Shown here: positions 35,408 to 47,200 of the stretch, piece after piece | How the letters are laid out: the number at the start of each line of letters is the position of its first letter | Position numbering within the stretch: the first letter of the stretch is position 1 | Assembly (NCBI GenBank): GCA_015143295.1 | Contig: CM026568.1 | Span: 34,294,441-34,358,440, forward strand | Direction: 5' to 3' | From: Tetracentron sinense | Lineage: Eukaryota; Streptophyta; Magnoliopsida; Trochodendrales; Trochodendraceae | DNA: 64,000 bases | Translations under genes and position numbers: made by a program | The notes under the pieces: model-generated | What the model saw: only the letters and a program-made list of their open reading frames with translations | Told to the model about the DNA's origin: nothing | Database searches by the model: none

Positions 35408-35957
35408 TAGGGCTGTAAATGGAGCGAATTCGAAGCGAATACCACACTATCCGTATCCAATCCATTTATTAATATATGTTATCCCAATTTGCTCCATTAT
35501 CCGACTGATAATAAATAAAGAATTTGTATCCGCAATATCCAATAAAATTCGGGTATCATTCGAATTTGTCCAATTATACCAACCTAATTTGGATAAGAGC
35601 TCAAATATCATTCGAATTTGTCTGATTATAATAATTGAATTTGGAGAATATTCGACTACAACATTTGAAATATCTGAATCTATTAATCCTATTACCAAAT
35701 TTGGTAGAACTAAATTTACATTTCAATACCCAAAAAAATCAAATTCTATTATTGTAAGGATATAATAATATTAATACTAATCGGTCGGATTTTAGCGGAG
35801 TGGATACACCACTATTTGTATCTGCTCTGATTTGTAAATAAATAGTATTTTATAATCCGAATTCGATCCAACAAATATTTATTTGGATAATTATCCGACA
35901 ATTTGGATACGAATTCGAATCGGATCTAAATAATATCCGATTCTGTTTACAGTCCTA
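35408..35957. mobile_element. hAT-like MITE, GAATTCG-rich
   Basis: The left end TAGGGCTGTAAATGGA and the right end TGTTTACAGTCCTA are inverted. The 8-bp flanks are CTTCATTA (35400-35407) and TTTCATTA (35958-35965), one mismatch. It is 550 bp, AT-rich, with repeated ATCCGA and GAATTCG words and no coding capacity. Confidence 0.8.
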
Positions 35958-35965
35958 TTTCATTA

Positions 35966-36619
35966 CCCAAAGGTTTCTGGGATATATATAGATAATTTTT
36001 CATTAAACATTTTGCATAGAGTAGTTACTCTGGGACATCTATATATATAATTTTTCATTAAACATTTCGCATGGATTAGTTATTCTTCATCTATATACTC
36101 TCTTTTATCAAGGTTTACCAATTGATATGCTTACACAAATAATTGAAATTCAATTTCTTTATTATAGCTTCTACACCTGTTCATTTGGGATCATCTCTTA
36201 GATAAAGTAAGGGCAGAGTCTTAAAAGAGGTGGTGATTTCAATTATTAAAAATAATTGATTCAGTCATAAATTTATTATGTGCCCGTGCTATATTGGATT
36301 TGAATCATACTTCGAATCAATCTTCATACACAATAATTAACCTTGGACAATATCTTTATATATGTATATCCAAAAATGACCACACCTAAAATCTGGTCAA
36401 GTTTTAATTATACATGTTCACGCTTTAGTAATATGATTAGCTAGGCCTTGTTTGGTCACTTCATGGTCTTTATTGGGAAATCAACCCATGCTTTAGTACC
36501 TTATGCAGTAGCCCTATTGCAACCATAAGCACGAGCTTGACTTTGGGGGGTAGTGGTTTAGTAGCAGTTGGCGGCAAAGTAGCTTTGTCACCTAATCTTA
36601 GATGTGATTTTTTTTTCCC
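35966..36619. other. Intergenic, no gene seen
   Basis: AT-rich non-coding DNA. A duplicated segment of about 65 bp with ATTTTTCATTAAACATTT occurs at about 35994 and 36051. Nothing else is recognised. Confidence 0.4.
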
Positions 36620-37083
36620 TCTGCAGAAACTATATTGTTGAATCTCGTGCTTTCGTTTAATGTTGTGCCATAGCCTGAATATTCACAACCTGGTTATCAA
36701 CTCTGATTTTAAATGCTTAGTTGATATGTGGAATGATTCAGTTTCAATGGCGTGGAAGTCTTGATATTGGGATAACAAAAATTAAGCATTTTTTACATGA
36801 TGTTAGGTATTCCCTTCACTCATAATTATCGAGAAGCTAATGTTGTAGCTGATGAATTGGCTAACATTGGTTGTGACAGTATGATTTCCAAATCTTTTAC
36901 ATCTTTCATCAGCATCCCAAACAAGATAAAAACCCTTCTCTTTGAATAAAATGGGTATTGGGAGCCTCATAAATGTTTTGATCTAGTAGTTGCTCTTTGG
37001 TTTTATGCTGTGTCATTATTAATAAATTGGCAGGGGTTTGCCAAACCCCCTTCTCATTTTGAGAGGCTTATCAAAAAAAAAAA
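36620..37083 (+). mobile_element. LINE 3' end: RNase H fragment with poly-A
   Basis: Two broken frames encode an RNase H-like domain: NIHNLVINSDFKCLVDMWND (36678 onward) and, after a stop, FTHNYREANVVADELANIGC (from about 36823), the usual C-terminal module of plant L1-type ORF2. The copy ends in an A-run at 37074-37083. It is 5'-truncated, as is normal for LINE insertions, and the target duplication was not found. Confidence 0.75.
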
Positions 37084-37625
37084 GTTGCTATTGTTTCTCA
37101 ACTTCTTCCGATATGAACAATTTATCCATTTTCATATGATGTTTAAGATTATAAATCACCTGAAAGTGGAAAATAGGAGGATTAGAGGGGCTATCCTTCC
37201 CATGTTTTGAGGAACTCTGGTATACTCCTTGTCACCCTGTAATTAAATTATATGACCACTTTTTGTTTTTCATCAATAAAACAGCTAGATGTGATTATTT
37301 TCATGTGGTTCACAGTAGAATTAGAAATTTCTTGCATTGTAATTGGATGGTTTGGATTAACTAATAGGTTAGTTTTGGACGCAATCCAATGGTGGGAGTA
37401 GGTGAGTATCAATTCCTTTTTCAACATCCTTGTTTATAAATGGAGTGTGATATTCTTGATGCCCATCTAGGAGGCTTTCTACCCTTATAAACTAGAGATA
37501 AGATCATAGCCAATTGCATGTGTGACACATGTTGATTGGAAGAGAAAAAAATTCAAAACTTGAACTTCCCACCTTTTTCCCTCAACCCATCTACATGTGT
37601 CACATATTGAATTGGCTGTGATCCC
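37084..37625. other. Intergenic, no gene seen
   Basis: Non-coding DNA with no recognisable gene, RNA or clear repeat boundaries. Confidence 0.35.
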
Positions 37626-37895
37626 ATATCTCTAAAAACTAGAGGTGCATTTGGGTTTGGTTTTTCCTGATTTAATCATTGAAAAATAATAAAAATGTTT
37701 AGCTTTTTAATAAATTTGTTTGGATAACAAGTGATTTAATCATCAATTTTAAAAAATCACTACCACTTTAATTAGTTCTAATCATAAACAATCCAAAGAT
37801 GTTTATAATTTAATCAATTTTTTCCTGTGATTATATGTCAAATGATTATATTATAAACGTTCATGATCAAAATAATCAGTCAAACACACCCTAAG
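37626..37895. repeat. Candidate MITE
   Basis: The left edge AGAGGTGCATTTGGGTTTGG and the right edge GTCAAACACACCCT are roughly inverted, enclosing AT-rich DNA with repeated GATTTAATCAT words. It resembles Tourist-like termini; the target site is unclear. Confidence 0.45.
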
Positions 37896-38429
37896 TCCCT
37901 TGATTGATCGCACCTTCAATTCGGTGGAAAGTAAACCACGTGTCCAAACATATCTGTAAAGTCCATCCCCTTCCATGAAGACATGATAGAAACCTATCAA
38001 ATTCCATGAATTATACAAAGAACTGAAAGGCATCATTGACTATACATTTGGAAAGGAAATTTTCATCTCAAAGTTCCATCATTGATAAAAGAGACTGGCA
38101 AAAATCATCGAGTATAGATTTTGATGGAAACATATTGAACTAAGTTATAAGAAGAGTGTAAAAATATGGTAAAACTCTACATAACACCATCCAAAATAGT
38201 GGATAAATGCATTTGTACGGCAAAATTATTTTTGGCTTCTTATAGAAACTTCATTGTAGTTCTACTATCTTCATAACCTGCAATGTTTTTAAGATAATTG
38301 TGGCGGAAAATAAACACTTAAATACCCCAATTTTCTAAAGTTTAAATATAAACGGGAGCTAACCGACATCCATGTTTTCAATGTGAACTATGATGACAGT
38401 TTTATAATGGGCAGTGATTAGCCCATCAC

Positions 38430-38660
38430 GCATTTGACTATGCAAAACCCTTTTAAAAATGGTTAAGCTTAAGAAAATTAAAGTTAACATTTTTCTTTTT
38501 GAATACCAAGATTAGATTGCTTAATCCTAGGAGTGAGTGAATCTTAACCACAATTGACGGGTGTTAAAAAGGGGGGCATGGACCAACGAGACTGCACGTT
38601 TCACTCTATAGTGAAATTCGACGACAAGTTAAACATTTTCTTTTTATAATTATCCAGTTG
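38430..38660. repeat. Fragment of the 24180 inverted-repeat family
   Basis: AATACCAAGATTAGATTGCT, then TGAATCTTAACCACAATTGA and GTGTTAAAAAGGGG follow the same order as one right-arm unit of the long inverted repeat at 24940-25690. It is a single diverged unit. Confidence 0.6.
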
Positions 38661-38719
38661 TGAAGTGACACTTTTGCAAAGGTTTTTCTTGATATTTATG
38701 AAACTGCTATTTATGTAAG

Positions 38720-38907
38720 AGCTCTCATCCCCTTATAAGTTCCATCACGCCTCAATCAATTGGTACCCGTTTAGAGCAGTATTTGGGTAAAGCTTATTTG
38801 GGTTGGGGGTGTGGTGTGTGTTTGTGTTTGTGTGCGTGTGTGTGGTCTTCTTTCTCGTGATTGTAGTTTCGCCTTGTGGTGTTGTTACCTTAACCGGAAA
38901 AAAAAAA
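38720..38907 (+). mobile_element. Retroposon-like repeat with poly-A, same family as 6573
   Basis: Shared words in order with the reverse complement of 6573-6861: GAGCTCTCATCC, TTCCATCACGCCTCAA, TTGGTACCC, TTATTTGGGTTG, a GTGTGT tract, GTGGTCTTCTTTC, GTGTTGTTACCTTAACC. This copy ends in ten A at 38898-38907. The family has a 3' poly-A and made a 13-bp target duplication at the other locus. Confidence 0.7.
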
Positions 38908-39599
38908 ATGTTGAAAATGTGTATTGCTACTTTTCTTGTTACCTTTTGAACCGGTTGAGTCCATAGTTTTTCCCTTATAAAAAATAGTTTTCTTAAGCCG
39001 TGGAAAGAATAGCCACAATAGGTGTTGCACTTATAGTGAGAATTTGTAATTTTTTTTAAATGTAAGCACTCCTCTTACGCCAAAAATGGGAGCTCCAATT
39101 ATCTATTGAAGGAGCGCATATGGGTTTGAACCTGATTTGACACTTCACGTCCACTTCCTGCCGGTTACTCCAACTCTTTCCTCCCTGACGTGGCAGTCCT
39201 CCGACTTGTAAAGATACTTTGAAGCTTAAGTTATTATCATGTCTTGTTAAGGAATATCTCCCCTTCTTCATTCCCTCTCCTCCTCCTTTCATAATAACAA
39301 CAATAATAGTGACTTTAAGCTCCGCAAGAGTTGGGTGGAGATACGATGCCCTTTCTAGTGTTCCCCCTCCCTTGCGTTTTTGTTCCTCAGACGAGGTCCC
39401 TTCATTAACTATTGATCGTCAATCTATCTCTCTTGGTTAATCTGATTGCTAACCCTTCTTACTTTATTAGTTGAGTTAACAAGCTACCATTCTACCTTTT
39501 ATACGAAATTGCAGGAAAAAACACTCATTTTAAACATTACTCTCAATCAAGATTGAACCTGAAGAAGAATAACTATAAATCGCAAATGGATGAGAGTCA

Positions 39600-39986
39600 C
39601 CTCCTATTATAATAATGAGAAAAATAGGATTCTTGAGATAGTTGGATAAGGCATGGTCTGAAAATTAGAGATTAGGGTAAGAGATTCATTTGAGTCAAGG
39701 GGATGTGTTAGACACCTCTAAATTCATATCCAAAGATGGTTTCTTACTCTCTAAATCTAAATTAAATAAACAAAATCATAGAATAAACTTGAAATTAAAT
39801 TTATATGATAAACAAATGATATATTAACAAAATGAGTATGATAAACATGTATGATAAAAATAAAAAATGTGTTCTATCCTAGGGGAGCTGAACCCGAGAA
39901 GGGCTGCCTACGTATTCACTATCAATGGAATCAAGCCACAAGTAGTTCCAGGAGAAGGTTGATTGAATTTTTTGGATGGTTAGATA
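39600..39986 (-). repeat. Decayed LTR-like sequence, Tat/Ogre-type module
   Basis: Read on the minus strand, the words occur in the same order as in the LTR at 14059: GGAACTACTTGTGGCTTGAT, AATACGTAGGCAGCC (near 39906), GGTGTCTAACACATCCC (near 39710), then CTTACCCTAATCTC (near 39680). It is a different, older family with unclear ends. Confidence 0.5.
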
Positions 39987-40141
39987 GTTTTAGTTCATAC
40001 ATGGGAATGTTTGAGAATTTTAAGCTCGTACTAGGGAGCGATGAGTCAATTTAAGCTCATGCTGAGGAGCGTTGTGAATAGTTTAGGCTAATATTCGGGA
40101 GCAATATGACAGTTTTTGTTCATGCTTATGAGCATTTGGAT
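39987..40141. repeat. Minisatellite, 31-bp unit, five copies
   Basis: Five degenerate 31-bp units, for example TTTAAGCTCGTACTAGGGAG and TTTAAGCTCATGCTGAGGAG starts, run exactly head to tail. It lies between the LTR-like remnant and the 41-bp array. Confidence 0.8.
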
Positions 40142-40242
40142 GAGAGATGAAAGAGAGATTTGAACAAGAGATTGGTTAGGATAGGTTTGAATTAGGATTC
40201 AACTAGGGTTCGACTAGGTCGATTAGGATTTGGTTAGGGTTC

Positions 40243-40549
40243 GACTAGGGTTGGCTAAGTCGGTTAGGGTTTGGCAGGGGTTTGACTAGGGTTGGCTAGG
40301 TCAATTAAGGTTCGACAGGGGTTCAGCTAGGGTTGGTTAGGTCGATTAGGGTTCGGCAGGGGTTCGACTAGGGTTAATTAGGTTAGTTAGGGTTCGGTAG
40401 GGGTTTGACTTAGGTTGGCTAGGTCAGTTAGGCTTTGGCATGGGTTCGACTAGGATTGACTAGGTTGGTTAGAGTTCTACAATGGTTCAACTGCGGTTGG
40501 CTAGGTCGGTTAGGGTTCAGCAGGGGCTTGACTAAGGTTGGCTAGGTTG
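40243..40549. repeat. Minisatellite, 41-bp unit, about 7.5 copies
   Basis: Unit start GACTAGGGTTGGCTAGGTCG, unit end TTAGGGTTCGGCAGGGGTTC. Seven full 41-bp copies plus a partial one keep exact length with scattered substitutions; more degenerate units extend upstream to about 40170. Each unit contains TTAGGGTT, but this is not a telomere array. Confidence 0.9.
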
Positions 40550-40928
40550 AGGGTATTTTATTTATTTTCTAAGTTATAACTTTCTACCAAAAGCAGGGCA
40601 CATGAACGGTTTTGAAAGGGGGGGTTTGAAAACGTTTCAAAGAGGTTTTAAACAGTTTGAAGGGTTTTGAAAGATGTAAAGAGAGACTAATGGGGTATAA
40701 AATTGGGGTGCTTATGATAGGCTAATGATATATTCTTGTGTACGTGACTCTTTTTTAGTCAGAGTCAAACAGCTACTTATGCCCCCTTAACAGCCTGAAA
40801 TGTCCTTTAATGGGACATGACATAGTGCCTCTGGCCAGGTCAAGTGATTGGCCTTGGGACGGGCACTTCAAGACGGGCAATGCTACTAGGCTCTAAGGAT
40901 AGAATTATAGTGCTTGAGCTCAAGGTCT

Positions 40929-41256
<328 letters not shown>

Positions 41257-42082
41257 GATGAACCTGGGTCAGCTCAGGCTAGTTTAATTGAACAATGTTG
41301 ACAGACCGGGCATAGCCGAGCTTGATACCCTTACAGAGAGCTTGTGTTTAAAGTTCAAACACTTTTGGAGAAAGGGTTTACTTGAGCGATAGGTAGTACT
41401 ATATAAATACTTATAAAACTAAGGTGTCTTCTAAATCTCTAAACTTCGAGTCTACTTGCCTATATGTTTATTATGAGTAGACATGTCTTATTACGTTTTA
41501 GATAGTTTAGTAGCATGTCTACTTGCTGTATAAAAAAAAAAACAAAAAAAACATGAAAATGTCTTAGATAGAAATTGAAGACCATTATTCTCTTATTTAT
41601 TATATTCTTCATAAAATATAGTAGGGTGGGGCTAGCAAAATTATTTATTTGTAGCTCTATATAAAAAGAAAAATACATCATCCATTGAAATTAAAAATAA
41701 ATAAAATGTAGGTAAAAGATGTCAGTCGGACCTATAAAAATCAAAACCCCACCACTTCCACCAACACCGAGTCATCCAATAAGGGCACTTTTGTTTGGTC
41801 ATATAGACGTGAACGCCTCAACTCCCCCCCAATCCTTTCCAGCTCTCTCATCACATGTCCCCCCAATCATCATCGTCCATTTGATCAATCTGCTAGGAGA
41901 TAGCTAAAACTTCAGAAAGCAAACTCAAAACACATACAAGCATGGCAACTTCGCCCCTGCGTACTTTCGTTACCCATTTGCTAACATACAAAGCTGGTGA
42001 AGTATACCACTCCTCAACTTCGCGCTGAAATAGACTCCTCATTCCCCGTCTATGTAGCATTTTTCCATAGAATTTTCATTTA
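41257..42082. other. Intergenic, no gene seen
   Basis: No gene is recognised. Short proline-rich open frames near 41719 show no domain. Confidence 0.4.
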
Positions 42083-42218
42083 ATGTTCCGTTTGTTTTGA
42101 TGTAAAATAGAAAAAAACAAAAGAATTTTAGGGAGAATGTAATTTTATATGGGACAATTAACATTCTTCATGAATTTCATTTATTTTTCCCTATTTTATA
42201 TCAAAACAAACCCGGCAT
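42083..42218. repeat. Short inverted-repeat element (candidate MITE)
   Basis: The left CCGTTTGTTTTGATGTAAAA and right TTTTATATCAAAACAAACCC arms are inverted over about 28 bp, separated by about 80 bp. It lies about 200-450 bp upstream of the presumed first exon of the NT-C2 gene. The target duplication is unclear. Confidence 0.55.
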
Positions 42219-42601
42219 AAAAAAAAATTTTAAAAAAAAAAACCTTTTTATTCGGTAACGGGCATAACGGCGCATCATAGTGGAATTAATTTTTATAAAA
42301 AAAGAAATTTAGAGAGTTAGTGAGTGGGGGCATATGGTAACGCGAGTACCTAAGCGGGGTGTTTGACTGGCAATGAAAAAATGGGTTAAATGTCGGCGAA
42401 TCCATCCAATTTAGCGAGAAAAGCGAACCACCCACATCCCAATCCTCACTGTACCTCTCTGTCTCCCTCTATGATTTGTTTAATTTAATTATAATTAGTC
42501 TAATTTTTTAGAAACAAAATTCTCTTTGGTCTGCTCTGCTTTTTTTTGTGGCCTTTTCAGACATTCTCGGATTCTTCTTCACAGCCTCAGATCTCTCAGC
42601 C

Positions 42602-44245
42602 ATGGCGGACATCGGATACCAGCCTACTCTTCCTTCTTCTCTCCTGCATTTCTCTTTCCACGAATTTTCTCTGTAAGTGAGTGTTTTTTATGTTTTCTTT
42701 GGGAGTTTTAGGTGATGATTTTGATTGTTCTTGATTGAGAGAGATTTTTGTGGTTTTGATACTGATATTGTTGTAATCCTGGTAGAATTGTAGTGGTTTT
42801 TTGAGCTTTCCGATTGAATGCGTTTATTCTCTCTCTTCTGTTACTGGTTTCTGGATCTGATGAGAAAGTAGCATTTTATTTATTTATTATTATTGGATAG
42901 TCGGATATTCTGTTGCATTTCCGTTGTTCCAATATTCTCGTGTTGGTAATGTTGACGATCGAGTGTTTTCTAGCTCAAATCAGTGAAATTTGTGTTTCCT
43001 GAGCTCTTTTTGCTGATATCGTTTTGTTTTTAATTATTGCATAAGTATAATCTGAAGCTAGTACTTTTTCCCCCGTTTTTGGAAGACGTAGTTGTACTAC
43101 TATCTGATTTGAGATGTTGTTTTTGCTATAAACTGAGCTGACATGCTATGCGAATTTTCCTTTTTCCTTTATTTTGTTGCTATGGAATTCTTTTGTGGAG
43201 ATCCTATTCGGGCTCTTTCTTTCTTCTTCCCTTTTTTTTTTGGTTTTTGATTGTAGGATTTCTGCTTCCTTTTGTTCACAAGTGAGCTGGTCTCACTCTT
43301 TCTTTATGCTTTATGTTTATGTTTTGGGGGCTTCTTTTATATTTATATTTGTTTCAATTTTTATCTTATATGAGCAGAATTTGCATTTATTTCTCTTCTA
43401 ATCATTTTCATTTTTGGAAATTTTATGATAAGCAAGCAGGTTAGTGGTTAGTCCGTGAAGTCAGGTTTTGTTTTGGTTTAGGATTTGTCTTTGGTTCTTA
43501 TGATGCGAAAATGCAATTTTGGGGTTGATGACAACTAAAAATAATGAGAAAATAAAAGAATTTCTCTGTTTGTCACGTGAGTAACTACGCCCTTAGGCAA
43601 AGATATCCATCCCAGAGCTTCCACTCAAAAGAAGATTACAAAATACTGTACAACAGATCACTCACACCAAGAATTACACTCGCTCAAGCAGACTCCCCAA
43701 GAGATAATGAGACACTTAATAGTCCACTCTCACTCACAGGAGCACACTCAACAAGAGCCACTGAGATTACCCACGAGCCCGCTCTTCCCAAAAGTCACTA
43801 TTTTATCAAAATCACTCTCCGCGGTAACTATTCAGAGTCTCAAACTTTACCATAATCATGTACCCAAGGCCCTTTACGAATACGTCTCAAATTTTACCAT
43901 AATCATGTACCCAAGGTCCTTTTACGAAGTTTAAACCAAGTCCCTCACCAATTAGAAATTCATCAAATTATATTACCACAACGGAAGCACACATGAATAA
44001 AATTTAACACAGTTTCTAACATTTATGTTCTTTAATTAACTGGTGTGCAGTATTGCATACTTCCACAAAATCTAAATTCATGCATCCTGCCAGAATTTTA
44101 TTTTACATTTTTTTGCATGAAACTTTCAGACCTCCGTTGGTCTTATATTTCCATCTATTTATATGAATGTGTTTTACAAAATTTTCTTCTGTGTAAAAAA
44201 CCTTCTTTGGATTTGTTTTTTGGACTTTACAGGTCTTCTGACTGA
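42602..44245 (+). promoter_or_regulatory. uORF spanning the 5'-UTR intron of the NT-C2 gene
   Basis: A strong-context start (GCCATGGCG) opens at 42602. If the intron 42673-44232 (GTAAGT donor after TTCTCT, TTTACAG acceptor) is removed, the frame reads 27 codons and stops at TGA 44243-44245, 33 nt before the main ATG at 44279. If the intron is retained, the frame closes at 42674-42676. The exon 42400-42672 is therefore likely 5' leader. This is inferred from splice motifs, not from transcripts. Confidence 0.5.
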
Positions 44246-44278
44246 AAATATATAGATAGTGGCCCTGCTTCTCTAACC

Positions 44279-47200
44279 ATGGTTTTGGGACTGAGGACAA
44301 AGAACAGGAAAGGTACTTCAATTCAGGTTGATTACCTCGTCCATATACAAGAGATTAAACCTTGGCCTCCATCGCAGTCTCTGAAATCCCTTCGCTCTGT
44401 TCTGCTTCAATGGGAAAATGGTGATCGGAATATTGGGTCTACCAGCCCTGCCGTTCCTTCCCTTGGGTCTGGTGTTGGGGATGGAAAAATTGAATTCAAC
44501 GAGTCTTTCAAGCTTCCTGTTACACTATCTAAGGCTGTGTCCGTAAAAGGTGGGGATGTTGACATTTTCCTGAAGAACTGCTTAGAGTTCAATTTGTATG
44601 AGCCTCGAAGGGATAAGACAGTGAAAGGCCAGCTAATGGGAACTGTCATAATAGATCTGGCAGATTATGGGATTGTAAATGAACCCATAAGCATAAGTGC
44701 TCCAATGAACTGCAAGAGGAGCTTTAGGAACACAGCTCAACCAGTTCTGTTCGTTAAAATACAGCCATTTGATAAGGATAGCTCTAGTTCCTTGTCAAGG
44801 GAGAACCTGTCGAAAGAAACATCACTGGACAAGGATGGTAGAGAATCTGTTTCTGCCTTGATTAATGGAGAATATGCTGAGGAATCCGAGATTGCCTCTT
44901 TCACTGATGATGATGTTTCCTCACATTCTTCTCTGACTATTTCCTCTTCTGTCTTTGAGGCTTCTGCGGGTTCACCACCTCAAAATGATGAGGTAATCAT
45001 TCTTGTTAAGTTTCTGTTAATATCTTATTGATACAATTGAATTGCTTTGGTTTATAGAACTGTATGAGCATTGTTGCAAAGATTCGGGGAGAACCTTTTG
45101 TTTTCTTGGTTTTCTTATAAAATGGAAGTTTTATTAGGTTTTATCAGATAAGGAAATATGACGTATCTATTGGATAGTCCGTAAGAATGGTCAATCAACT
45201 GTTTAGACATACGTGCAAAGCACATTATGGTGGGGGTTAGGGGGTCACCCATACTAACAAAGTTCTCTATTTTTTCAAAAAGTCCCGAATAATTAGCAAA
45301 TTTTTTGCCAAACGATTAATTCACGAGGTGTTCACAGCTTTTTTAAAAAAAGAAATTGCAACTTTTTCAAAAAGTAGCAAATAAATTACCAATATACGAT
45401 TCGCATTTGTTTATAATTTTTTTGTAATTATTAATTTTATTTTTATCTCCCCCAGGATTTTTCCGAATTTTTCCAAATTTTCTAAACTTTGTCGATTCCG
45501 AAATTTTCCCTAGTCAAATGATTACTGAACTCCGACTTGGTAACTATGGTTAGACCCATCAATTGACTAGTCATACCCAGATAGTTGTTGGTTGTTCTTC
45601 AAATTCTGTTGGATGGCCTGAGGAAAGTCCAGAGTGAGATCTATAAAACAGATTGTTGCAGTCATCTAAATTCAGTATCTCTGGCATAGGGGATATCCTA
45701 TGGGACAGATCAAATGTGGGCACCTGCCTGCACATTTGCCTGTACCAGCTATGCTGTTGGTAAGCAGGCTGTCATTATTATAAACTGAATGGTTGTTTTA
45801 GAATCCCTTAGCAGCTGTAGTCGCACATATTTTGATATATTAATAACCAGTTGCCATTGAATTGCAGAATGGATCAGAAGCAGTGAAGGATAGCACAGCA
45901 AGCGGTGGCAGGGAACCAGCCTTACCTTCGGACCCAGTACCCACAAAATCAGAGGTGGAGCCAGTGAGCGTAGCATACAAACATTTGAATGGAAGCTCTC
46001 CTCATTCATCGTCAATAGACAGATCCTCTGATCTGGGGGGCCCAGTAAATGACCATTCTTCTCTTTCAAACTTCCTTGAGAGAAGCTTGTTGTCAATCCC
46101 GAAACAATCGGTTACCCGTAGTGTTCAATCTTCTTCCTCATCCATAGCTTATGAAGGTATAGAGGAACAATCCAACAACAGCATGGGAAGATTTGACCGG
46201 GATTATCTGGCTCAGGAGGTTCATGAAAAGGTTGCTAATGGCAGGAACAAAATTAAGGACAGTGCTCAAGAGCCTATACAGGAAATTATCACCGACAATA
46301 TTTCAGCCAAAGTTGCATCTTCAAATGCAGGTCTTCAGGAGAATGAGAAGCAAGACTATGCAAGCTCTGCTGCCTCTCACGTTAATGGAGAGGATGATGG
46401 GAAAGCATGGAGACAGAGCAGAAATGGCCCGGATGCTGCTGCAACTAATCATGGTTTCAAACCCGGTCTTATGGAGGATGAAAATAGAGAGAAACAGGAA
46501 GAAAACGGACAGGACGAGCAAATCATGGAAGAGAGAAGACATTCTACCGAAGATGATCAGTTAGATAAGTTTTCACGAGATAGCAGCAGAAAACAAGTCT
46601 TATCTGGGAGCCATTCAGTTATATTTAGCAGGGGAACTCTTGGAATGAAAGGTGATATCTCAAGCAGTGATGGACTAAAGCATGTGAAGTCTGTTCGCTC
46701 GCCATTAGACTTGGCTAAGAACAATGGGTCAATAAGCGATGATCAGATTATGGAAGAAGTACAGGAAATTAATGTTCTGGAATATGGTCATAATGGTGCT
46801 AGAAACTTCTCAACCAATGAAAGAAAAGATGCTAAGGTTGTTTCCAGAGGGATAAGAAACAAATTTTCTGATAACAAAGTCCAGCAATTGGAGCGTAAAA
46901 TAGAGATGCTTGAGGGGGAGTTGAGAGAAGCTGCTGCTGTTGAGGTTGGCCTTTATTCCATAGTTGCTGAGCATGGGAGCTCTACAAATAAGGTCCATGC
47001 TCCAGCTCGCCGCCTTTCTAGGCTGTATTTTCATGCTTACAAAGAAAGGTCCCAAACAAGGAGGGCAAGTGCAGCCAGAAGTACTGTTTCAGGATTAGTT
47101 TTGGTTGCAAAAGCATGTGGAAATGATGTACCGAGGTATGTCTAAACCCCCAGTACTTTCTGCATCTCCCGCATACGTTCTTGAACCATACAAACCATGT

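Noticed and set aside
40243..40549. Possible interstitial telomere repeat because of many TTAGGGTT words
   Set aside because: The period is 41 bp, with one TTAGGG per unit, not a TTTAGGG array.
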